A stretch of DNA of 64,000 bases from NCBI GenBank assembly GCA_023375675.1, contig JALQBC010000047.1:62001-126000 (forward strand), in the 5' to 3' direction. Below, piece by piece: positions 45,576-55,925 of this stretch. The stretch is from Cytospora piceicola (lineage: Eukaryota > Ascomycota > Sordariomycetes > Diaporthales > Cytosporaceae). A program made the position numbers and the translations under genes. A model generated the notes under the pieces. That model was not told the DNA's origin. It did not search any database and was given only the letters and a program-made list of their open reading frames with translations. How positions within the stretch are numbered: the stretch's first letter is position 1; every line of letters begins with the position of its first letter.

Positions 45576-48207
45576 ATTAAATAGTAATTACTATCGACTT
45601 AAAAGTATACTATACTATTTAAGTATATATTTTAATTACCTCTTTTATAGTCCTTCCGACCTTAGTTTACTTTATAGTACGCTACGGTAAGCTCTATTAT
45701 ATAAATTATAATCCCGATAAATTCATTTTATATAAACGATTAAAAAATCGACTTACCGTTATTAAACTTATCTTTATAAACTATTATAGAAAGTATTTAA
45801 TTACTTTAAAGATAAAGTAACTAACGCTATTATAATCTGTTTTATTTTAACTAAATAAAATCTATTTAATAATAAAGGCAGCTAATATACTATTATAGTT
45901 CTTTAATATTATAACCTTATCCGTTCCTGTTATTAAAGGCTATATTTTTATATAAGGTATTAAAACCGAAACGTTTTATTTAGTCGGCTATTTTATCTAT
46001 AGTATTATATATCCGGTCGACGTTATATACGATAATACTAAACTACTACCGGGCTGTTTTTTAAACGGTATTAAACGCTACTTCGGCTTCGTTTTTAATC
46101 TAAACCGCTTATTTATTAACTTTTACGATAGCCTTAAAGAATATACGTATAACCTCTTTTACGTTTTAGTTTTTTCTACTACCTTTTAAAATCGAAACGA
46201 CTTTAAAGTACTTTTTCTCGATTACTTTAACGAAGTCGACTAAAAAGTTTTAAGCTCGGCCCGGGTTCTTTATAATAAAGCCTATAAAAGTAGCAGGTAC
46301 TTTATCCTACCTTTAAAGCCTTTAAAGCTATATAAAGCCTTATACGATTTTACTTATAAGGTTAAAGATAATACGCTTCGAAATAAAACTATAGCTAAAA
46401 ACCGACGATATAAACCGTATAAAAACATTTCCTATATCCGATACTAACGGGAATAATATAAACTTACTTATCTATTTCTAATACGAATTCTAATATATAA
46501 ATAAAAGGCTTAGCGGTATAATAGTTAGCTTACTAAAGGTAAAGATATCGGTATTATAAAGGGTAAAGATATCGTTTTTTTCTTATAACTAGGTTTCGAC
46601 GATAATACTTAGCTAACGTTTAGTAATTTCGAAAATAATACTTTAAAAGACCTATACTTTAATAGCGTTATTATCGAGCTATAAGCTGTACTCTTCCCTT
46701 TTATATATACGTATAAGCTTTACGTTTATCTCCGAAGCCTTACTTACGTTTTTATATACTGTCTTAAAAAGGCTATATAGTATTCCTATATTATATATAG
46801 TAGTATATAGTAACAGCTTTCTTTTAATTTACTTATTTTAATTAATTCTAAGCTTTAAAAGTATATATTCTTTATAGTATAAATATAAGTCGAAAAGGTT
46901 TTAGTAGTTAAGGTAAGCCTTTATCGGAAGTAATATAATATATTTTTAGCTAAAAAATATATTAGGCCGAAAATAGGTATATTCGAAACGGCGGTATATA
47001 AACGTTACTAGCTAATACTTAAGTTAATATACGTAAACGCTATAAATAATAAGTAAAATAGCTTTTTATATTATTTATTTACTCGGTTTTTAGCTTATAA
47101 ACGTCTAATCTTTAATTAACGCTAAGTAATAATATATATATATAAGGTAATATATATATATAAGACAGCGGTAATAGTAGTAGTATCGGTATCGGCTTAA
47201 GTTCGTTTTTATACTACGGCTATAATAGTAGTAATATTAGTATCGACGGTTTAATAAGAAAGTAGCTTTATATTTTTAAGCTAAGATTTCGCGTTTATAT
47301 AAACGATTACTACCTTCGATAGATAATCTTAGCTTTATATCCGATAAGTTAAAAAGGCTATATACTTATTTCAGATATATACCTAAACAGTATATCTTAT
47401 ACTATTATAATCTGTTTAAATTAAGTTTTAAAAGATATTAGTAGTAAACTTAATCTTCTTTATTAAATATTGTCTTTTTAACTACTAGTTTAATATCTAA
47501 TAAATGTATTTATAGCTTTCTTTATCTTTCTTTTTCTATAACGTTATTTAAATAAGTTACCTTACTTTAATAATATAAGAATAAAAGCTTCTTATAATTC
47601 TTACCTCGTTCTTTAGTTATTTAGCTCTTAAAAAAGAGCTTTCGTTTTAGTTAGTATTAAAAAATATAAACGAAATTAGTATATAAACTATTAATACCTT
47701 TTAGTATTAACTGTTATTAACTGTTAACTAGTAATTTTAATCTATTCTTAAGGTTTATTATTATAGTCTTTAAGGCTATTAATTATACCTATTAAATTCT
47801 AAATAAACGTTATATTAACGCGGTTAAAAACTATATTAAACGTAATATAGTCTTTTTTTATATTTACTATTAGATATAAACGACGTAGTTATTTAAAATT
47901 AAACTTTAATTCTTATAATCGTTTACTATTACCGATATATAGCAGAAGTTTATTAAACGACTTTATAACTATTTACTAGCTTTTTATAAAAGGCCTGCTA
48001 TTAAGTACTAGCTTTCCTTTAAAAATAAAAAAGGAAAAAGAAGCCTTAATACTTACTATAGTCGTTTTTAATACCTCCTTATAATACAGTTAATTATATT
48101 ATAAATTATATCCTTTATATTATATACGGCTTTTACGCTAAGTGCCTTATAGCTTAAAAGAAAGAGAACTACTTTATATTATCGAGCTTAAAAACTACTT
48201 CCGATCC

Positions 48208-48527
48208 CCTTTTTTACAGCTACTATATTAAGACTAAAGACCCTTTTAGTAACAGCTACTATATTAAGACTAAAAACCCTTTTAGTAATAGCTATTATAC
48301 TAAGACTAAAAACCTTTTTAATAACAGCTACTATACCGAAACTAAAGACCTTTTTAATAATAGCCTTTATACCGAGACTAAAGACCTCTTTAATAATAGC
48401 TATTATACCGAGACTAAGGACCTCCTTAATAATAGCTACTATATTAAGACCGAGAACCCCTTTAATAATAGCCTCTATACCGAGACCGAGGACCTCTTTA
48501 ATAATAGCCTTTATAGCCTTTAGATAG
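48208..48527. repeat. 36-bp tandem repeat, about nine copies
   Basis: Each copy reads approximately TTTAATAATAGCTACTATA, then (C/T)CGAGACTAAAGACC. The period is 36 with no length change, that is, twelve codons. Differences between copies are almost all transitions. Period stability suggests a former protein-coding repeat with 12-residue units now damaged by RIP. Confidence 0.75.
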
Positions 48528-49413
48528 TGCCGGATAGTTAACTATCTATAAGCGTTTACCTTTTATATAAGATCGTTAAAGAGATCGCCGAAATATTTAT
48601 CCCGAATAAGTTCCTCGATATATATTTAAAAAAATAGTTCTCCCCTTTACCTTTTACTTAAATAAGTAGCTCTTTCCGGCGGGCTTATATATAAAAGGCC
48701 GGGTATACCCTTCCGATAAAAACAATAACTTATAAAAAAGATAAGTAGTAAAGTATATAAATACTAAATAACGTATTTCTTATAAATTAATAATTTTATA
48801 ATAAATATAATAAACCTATATTAGTTAACCGAGTACGATATACTCTTTATCGATATAAGTAAATACCTATATTAAAGTAACACCTTTACGCTAGTTTTTT
48901 AAAATACGGCAGTTATTATTAAGATCGTTTTATATAAACTTATAAAATTATCTAATTAGTCTGCTATACTTAAAGGCTTATTAAACTTAAAAAAGGTAAT
49001 ATTAATATACTTTATAAAGTTTTACTTCGATATATATATAAGCCTTAAAGTAAATAATAGACTACTATATTTTATAACCGCGATTTTTTATACCGAGTAA
49101 TAAAAGTTTATAAAATAGTTTTAAGACTTTTTTTTATTAAGTATTATAACGTTTAATAGCAAAAACTTTATTAGCTTTATATTTATACTTTATAAAGATA
49201 TCTAAAGTATTAAGTATAAGTTTAAAATATAGTTTTTTAAAAACTAGCTTAGCTTAACCTTTAAAGAAGAAAAGCTTCTTTAAGTTTATAGCTACGCCCT
49301 TTAACCTATTAACCTCCCGGATTCTATTAAGATATAAAAGAATAAAATTACCTTTTCTTAAAGTTAAAGCGAGTATAACTAAAGTATATTATCTTAAATA
49401 TTTTAAACTCTTT

Positions 49414-49613
49414 TAGTGAAGCAGAATAGGGTATTGAAGTGTATTCATCGTAGGTCTGTCTGTTGTTGTTATTGTGTACTAACTAAAGGCCTTAAGGGCC
49501 TTGATGGCTAGGTTTTAGTGGGTCACCTGGCATTCTGCCAGGCGGTCAGGCTAGCCGGCAGGCAGCCGGCCGGCAGGCAGGCTAAGGGCCCTGCACCCTA
49601 TTACGCTGCAGCA
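49414..49613. repeat. Left 200-bp long terminal repeat
   Basis: It contains a GC-rich palindromic segment with GGCCTTAAGGGCC and CCGGCAGGCAGCCGGC-like runs. It is the less mutated of the pair and keeps TpG where the right copy has TpA. Confidence 0.75.
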
Positions 49614-49909
49614 AGTGCCGGGCACGTAAAAAGAGTATAACGTCCTCGTCACAAGGTCATCGGTTTAATTCCCTGCTGTGCACTTCCTTTTTTCCTTTTC
49701 CATTTCCGAACCAAACCTGTTCCCAAGCCAAATCGTTCATTTCCGATGAGTTTAATTGAATCAATCGAATCGATCAAACGTAACGGCTGGCTGGCAGTTA
49801 TTAACAGCTGCTGTCAAGGGGCATAGGCATCGTCACCGCCATCGCCGTAGGGATCTGTATAGCCACTCGAATCACTATAACCATCGCGATCAAAGAGGTC
49901 CTCGCCATC

Positions 49910-50165
49910 GCTCAATTAATCGTCGCTTTAATCGTTCAATTAATCGTCGTTTTAATCGTTCAATTGATCGTCGTTTTAATCGTTCAATTAATCGTCGTTT
50001 TAATCGTTCAATTGATCGTCGCTCTGATCGCCATCGCTATAGTTGTCGCTTTAGTTCAATTAAAGGCTAAGGGCATCGCCATCGCTATAGTTGTCGCTTT
50101 AGTTCAATTAAAGGCTAAAGGCATCGCCATCGCTATTGTCGCCCTCGTTGTCGCTCAATTAAATA
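49910..50165. repeat. Tandem repeats inside the LTR element (24-bp and about 48-bp periods)
   Basis: About five copies of a 24-bp unit containing TCGTTCAATTAATCG are followed by two to three copies of a 48-bp unit containing CATCGC and GTTCAATTAAAGGCTAA. Both periods are multiples of three, so two overlapping plus frames stay open (one Arg/Asn/Ser-rich, one Ile/Val-rich). Neither resembles a known domain, so I do not call a CDS. Confidence 0.7.
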
Positions 50166-51245
50166 CCAGGCCGTATGTGTCCCTCCTCTTTCAAATGACT
50201 AAACAGCCTGTTACGCAAGTCGTAGGTCGAGCCACAAGACCTACAAGAATATATAGAGGATAAGCTCGAAAAGGGACAGGAAAGGAAGGAAACGGGTAGG
50301 ACAGGCGGTCTCGAGGTCGAGGAGGATCTCGAAGAGGATCTCGAGGAGGGAGGACTCGAAGGGAGACTAAATACACTAAATCTAGGTGTACTTCGTCTTA
50401 TAGGTTATCTCGCAGGCTGTCGTCCAGGCCTGTAATCACACACGTTCGAGTACATGTAATCGAGAAGGGTGCCTCGTAAAATAAAGCTATCGCTACATTT
50501 ACGACAGGTAAGATTTATAGGCTTCGGAAGGGTACGGTCGCGATCGCTTTCGGACGTAAGGAAGTCGCGTAGTACCTGCTAGGTAGTCTGGAAGCTAACG
50601 ATTTAAGTGCGAAGGCTAGTATTCTCTTTAGTAAGGTAACCGAGCTGTTAGTAAAGATATTTATTCTTAGCCTAAAGCTTCTCGTTCTCGGCTTAAAGGG
50701 TCTCGTGAGGTTAAGGTTAAGGTTAAGGCTACTATAACTGTTTAAGGGCTTTCTGAAGGTCTACGACCTAAGACTAAAGGTTTAGTATATAAACCTATAC
50801 TTTAAGTTTAAGGTCTTCGTCTAAAGCCTTCAGAAAGACTTTACAACCGTCACTATTCCACTAGTAGTGCTAAAGGGGGTTAGGCTCGTCCCTTTAAACG
50901 GTTATACTACAGTAATCGCAGTAAGCTTCTTAAGAATTATCATAGGCGTAAGTATAGCGGGCGAGGCGTTTTAGCGAGGTTTCTAAGCTTTAAAAGGTCT
51001 AATTAATGCCTTCGAAGGTAGTAAGGCAAGTGCGATAAATTAAAGGTATCGCGAAAGAGACTAAGCTAGCGAAAACGTCCCTGATTAAATAGTTGTAGTT
51101 TTAGTAATAGCGATCGGCCGTTTAGTGAGGGTAAATTTAGTGCCTGAATTAGCAAATCTAGTCGCTTTAATACGAAAATAGTACCGTTCGAATGCTCAGA
51201 ATAAGGGCATCGTAGTCGAATAGATCTTAAATTATAGCTACCATT

Positions 51246-51445
51246 TAGTGAAGCAGAATAAGGTATTAAAGTATATTCATCGTAGGTCTGTCTGTCGTTA
51301 TTATTATGTACTAACTAAAGGCCTTAAAGGCCTTAATAGCTAAGTTTTAGTAGGTCACCTGGCATTCTACCAGGCGGTCAGGCTAGCCGGCAGGCAGCCG
51401 GCCGGCAGGCAGGCTAAGGGCCCTGCACCCTATTGCGCTGCAGCA
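51246..51445. repeat. Right 200-bp long terminal repeat
   Basis: Same length as the left copy with about a dozen substitutions. Nearly all are G in the left and A in the right copy, mostly TpG to TpA, which is RIP read from one strand. Confidence 0.75.
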
Positions 51446-52659
51446 TCTTTATTATATTAAGTTAACGTTATATAGCGTTTCGCTTTACTTAAAATTTAAA
51501 GGGATTAAAGAATTAAGGTAGTATAAATAGTATAGTACGAATAGAAAGTATATACCTAAATACTTAAGTATTTAAGATAAATTTAATTATTTTTAAAAAC
51601 TAATATAAACTAGTAAACTAATTTAATATAGTATAAAAGTTAATATCTTTTATCTTAGTTAGTATTAAAAGGTACCGATAGTTTATAAGTCGATTAAATA
51701 CACTTTTTAGTATTAACTGTTAACTACCGTTAGTTAAAAGCTAATAGTTAATAGTTAAAAGCTAACAGTTAGTAGTTAGTAGTTAGTAGTTATAGCTTTT
51801 ATTATTTTAGCTATTAATTAGCCTTTATATAAAAGATAATATACGATTTAGCCGTATATATATAGTACTTTAACTAAGCCTATTTATTAAAATAGACCTT
51901 TATTCGATATTTCGCTTACTATTAATTAGGCTACTTAAGCGAATTTAGTACTATATTTAAAGTTTTTTAATTACCGGTAAAATTACTAATTACTAATTAC
52001 TAATTTTAACTGTTAGCTAGTGTTAGCTATAGCTAAGTATTAGCTGTTAATTACTAGCTGTTATTACTAATATAATTACTAAAATACTAAAACATTACGA
52101 TATTTAGTAAATATATACTATATACTTATAAAGTTAGTTTTATTTATATAAGATCGCGATAAAGTAGTATAGGTTTCGGCTTATAAATCTTATTTGGTAA
52201 GCTTAATTTTACTTAATTTAATAAAGGGTAAGCTTAAAGATTAAAGTAAGTTAGTTTTTTATTATATACTTTATATATAGCTTTATAAGGCTATAAAGAT
52301 AGCCGCCGAGCTTTAATTACTTAGTAACCTATAGTCGAAAATAGCTATATTATAAATAGCTTTATTATTTACTTCTTTACCGCTAATTAGCTATATATTA
52401 ATTATATAAAGATAATATAAATTAATCCGTTTAACCGGTTGTTTTTATATATAAAAGTAGAGTATATATAAGTATAAGTTATTTAATATATACTTTTTAA
52501 TCTTTATAATTTCGTTAAAAATACTTTTATTTAACTACAGATTTTAGTAGCAGTTAGTACTAAAAAACACGAACAGATTATACTATAGGTTCGAAAGTAT
52601 ACTTACTTTAAATATTTACCTTAAACTTATAGAGTTTACTTACTTTAAACGTCTTAAAG

Positions 52660-53465
52660 TACGTATACTTACGTTAAAAGATAAGTTTAGTAGTTGTAAG
52701 TCGATTTATTACGTTTATTATATAAATTAATTAGTCGGCTTATATAAATATATACCGGAGCTTATTATAGCGTATATCGGGGTAAATATATATCGGAGGG
52801 ACTATAAGAGGGTCGATAGAAAAGTAGACTTAAATAACGGTATATAATATTTAAAAGCTTTAATACCTATACTATAAGAAGTTTAGTCGGCTAAATTAAC
52901 TAACGGTAGTAATATTAGTAATAATTACTAGTAATATATAGTAGGTAATAACCTATAGGTAAAGCTGTAGGTAGTAAGTAGTAGGTAGTAAGTAGTAGGT
53001 AGTAGGTAGTAGGTAGTAGGTAGTAGGTAGTAAGTAGTAGGTAGTAGGTAGTAGGTAGTAGGTAGTAGGTAGTAGGTAGTAAGTAGTAGGTAGTAGGCAG
53101 TAGGCAGTTAATACTAAATAGCGCTAATAGATTAATTAATAGTACTATATAGTACTATTAATTAGTTTATTCGTACCTTTTAATACTAATTAAAGCGAGA
53201 ACTATATTATACAGTTTTACTATAAGGATATTAGTAGTTTATAAAGCTATTTATAAGTTAAACTTAAGTAAATAGTTAAGTAAATAATTATAAACTTACG
53301 AAAATAACTATCTTTTTTTAATATATATATATTAAAAGATAAGTTTAATATACGTAAGTCGATTTTTTATAATCCTTATATAAAATAATTTATCGGTAAT
53401 AGAAAAGTATATATTCGAGCCTACTATAGCGTATTATATTATAAACCTATATCGGAAGGACTATA
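52660..53465. repeat. Pair of diverged direct repeats about 0.66 kb apart
   Basis: The segment 52673-52810 (AAAAGATAAGTTTA, AAGTCGATTT, TATAGCGTAT, ATATCGGAGGGACTATA) recurs in the same order at 53332-53465 with RIP-type differences. A shorter pair sharing GAGTATATAATTATA lies near 53.67 and 53.94 kb. They could be terminal repeats of a small element or a segmental tandem copy. Confidence 0.5.
52955..53112. repeat. (GTAGGTA)n microsatellite
   Basis: Seven-nucleotide unit GTAGTAG/GTAGGTA repeated about 20 times with GTAAGTA variants. A to G variants fit RIP or slippage. No associated gene. Confidence 0.8.
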
Positions 53466-55439
53466 AAAAAACGTTCGAATTAAAAGAAAAATACCGGAGA
53501 TAAAATTAAAAGTAGTAACTTAAATAAGGCTGTTTAACTTATTAAATACCCTGTTTTTAAACGTAACCTTTTATAAAACGTACCTCTTTTTAAATAGCGT
53601 ATATACTTAAGTAGATATTCTATATAATAGTAGCTTATCTCTTTTTAGCTTAGCTAATAGTACTTTCCGAGTATATAATTATAGTAGTAATAAGACTTTA
53701 AATAGTATATAATAATAGCTAATTAAAGCTTATAGTTTATCTTTAAGCTTTAAAGGTTTATTTTTAAACCTTTTATATAAAATATAAGCTTATTTTTAAA
53801 TAAAAGACTATTTATATATAATATAAACTTAATTTATTAAAATAAGTTATAATAAGTTTATACTATCTTTTAAGTAGTATTACTTAAATGTATTATACAG
53901 GTATAGCTTATCTTCTTTTATTTTAGCTATAGCTTAAATAGTAATACTTTCTGAGTATATAATTATAATAGTAATAAAAACTTAAATAGATTAACGGTAT
54001 AGTTTTAATAATAATCCGGGTTTTAAGCTTTTAAGCGTATAATAGCTTTTTAAAAATTCTATTTACAGAATATTATAGTTATTTACTAAGCTAGTTTTTT
54101 AAAAAATTCTAAGATAACGCTTTGATATATAGCCTTTTAACTATAAAAGTTATTAGTAGGTCTTTTATCTTATACAGTTCCTATTATATAGTCTTTTAAA
54201 TAACCTAGTAAACTAAAAGTTTCGGTTATAAAGGATTTATAGTAGGTTTTAACCTTATAAGTATAACTACTTTAACGACTTACGTTAATAAAAAGCGTTA
54301 GTTATATTAGTATAAGCTTTTCTTCGGATAAGCAATAAGTAATACCTGCTTTTAAAAAACGTTAAATAGCTATACCTAGAGTATTGTAGCCGCTTTAATA
54401 TTAAAAGAGCTAAAGTTAATCGAATCTATAGCTATACTTAAAAATATTTAAAGGTATAAAGGCTTATATACTAAAAGTAAAATTTATACTATATAAACTT
54501 TTACTATAGCGAAAGCTTATATTAAAGATATTTTCTTTAACTATAGGTTTAGTTAATAAAGTATATATAAACGGAATATACGATATATAAGAAAACGCTA
54601 AAGGTAATACAACCTTATAATAAAATATATTAATAAAACTGCTTAAAGGGACTATACTATATCGATAGCTACTACTAGACTTAGATATAGAACTTTAATA
54701 GTAATACGGATACGGATAAAAACGATTAATAAGCTTATAGATAGTAATTCTATTTTTTATAATAGCTTTTTATTTTAGATTTAAAATAAGGTTTTTAGCT
54801 AAAGGAGTTTAATACGTTTACTAGATCTGTTATAGCTTATTAGTCTTTTAAAAACCTTCTATAAGATTATAGGTTTTACGTTTTATTTAACTAGATAATA
54901 TTATAACGTAAAGTAGTTTCGAAGAACTTATAATAATAGATCGTTTTTTAATTTAAGTTTATATAAAAATTAAATATAGATTTAAAAATAAGTACTCGAA
55001 GAACCTATAATATAAATTGTTTTTTAATTTAAACTAAAGATTAAAATATATATTATATTAATTAACCTTATAAACTTTTCCCGCTTATACGCTTATACTA
55101 GTATATTATACCTTTTACTTTTAAAGTAAAAACTTATAAACTAATATTTAAATATATAGTTTTACTATCTTTTAAATCTATAATTATTTTAAAGATATTT
55201 AAAAGTATAAGAACTTATACGTTAAAAGTAATATCTATTAAACTATATAAATACTACCTATTATAAAAGTATCTACTAAAGATATTTTTATTAATTATAA
55301 GTTTAATATAAGTTTATAATAATATAGCTGTTTATAAGTATAAAACTAAGGCGGCGATAAAGGCTTAAGCAGCTTAATCTTTATATTAAAGGTTATTATA
55401 GACTTTATTACTATAAGCTATTACTAATAGATTATTACC

Positions 55440-55925
55440 TTATTAGATCTATTCCTTTACTAGATTTATTACTTCGTTAAATCTGTTCCCTTACTAAATC
55501 TGTTCTCTTACTAGATCTGTTACCTTATTAGATCCGTTCTCTTACTAGATTTATTACTCTACTAAATCTGTTACCCTGCTAGATCTGTTACCTTACTAGA
55601 TCTGTTACCTTATTAGATCTGTTCTCCTACTAGATCTGTTACCTTATTAGATCTATTATTCTACTAGATCTATTACTTTACTAGATTTATTACTTTATTA
55701 GATCTGTTACCTTATTAGATCTGTTACCTTATTAAATAATATCTGTTATATAATTAAAGGTATTACTATATTTTATTACCGTAGGTTCTGTTACTTTATT
55801 AGGTCTGTCCCTTTACTAGATCTGTCCTTTAAATCTGTCTTTTAGATCTATCCTTTAAATCTATCCCTTAGATCTGTCCTTTAGATCTGTCCTTTAGATT
55901 TATTACTTAGATCTATTATCGTAGG
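55440..55925. repeat. Tandem repeat of about 17-19 bp with AGATCTGTT core
   Basis: More than 20 copies of a (T)ACTAGATCTGTTACCTT-like unit, some shortened to about 14 bp toward the right end. The AGATCT palindrome persists because it contains neither CpA nor TpG. The following CTGTT keeps its CTG, in line with the CAG/CTG survival seen elsewhere. Confidence 0.75.

Larger units (their letters stand above)
32673..49408. repeat. RIP-degraded AT-rich repeat block, left part
   Basis: Composition changes sharply near 32.67 kb: TpA is enriched and CpA/TpG nearly vanish, while CpG survives (many TCG, ACG, GCG). That is the RIP signature, not ageing by CpG decay. Stops occur in all frames, as expected when CAA, CAG and TGG codons become stops. 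Fragments of former coding sequence can be suspected (Lys/Ala-rich tail near 38.9 kb, Lys/Asp-rich stretch near 43.2 kb), but I recognise no transposase, reverse transcriptase or integrase with confidence. The block starts inside a GH20 gene, suggesting insertion of one or more mobile elements there. Nested sub-features are listed separately. Confidence 0.85.
49414..51445. mobile_element. Non-autonomous LTR retrotransposon-like element (2.03 kb) with target-site duplication
   Basis: Two 200-bp direct repeats (49414-49613 and 51246-51445) flank a 1.63-kb interior, and the whole is bordered by the 5-bp direct repeat TCTTT (49409-49413 and 51446-51450). Base composition is near normal, with CA and TG common, so it inserted after the surrounding block was RIPed, or escaped most of it. 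The interior has no gag-pol domains: it holds tandem repeats (49.91-50.16 kb) and unremarkable sequence, so the element must have been mobilised in trans. The repeats begin TAGTG and end GCAGCA rather than a strict TG..CA, and no classical primer-binding site or polypurine tract is obvious. Those are the weak points of the LTR call. Confidence 0.72.

Noticed and set aside
49613..49690. tRNA-like segment just after the left LTR (AAGTGC...GCACTT ends and a GGTTTAATTCC box-B-like stretch)
   Set aside because: The ends pair over six bases, but the anticodon and T stems do not form and no box A is present. It may be part of the primer-binding region but is not a tRNA.
50707..50727. GGTTAAGG repeated three times inside the LTR element
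   Set aside because: Telomere-like at first sight, but the unit is TTAAGG, short, and within a mobile element.
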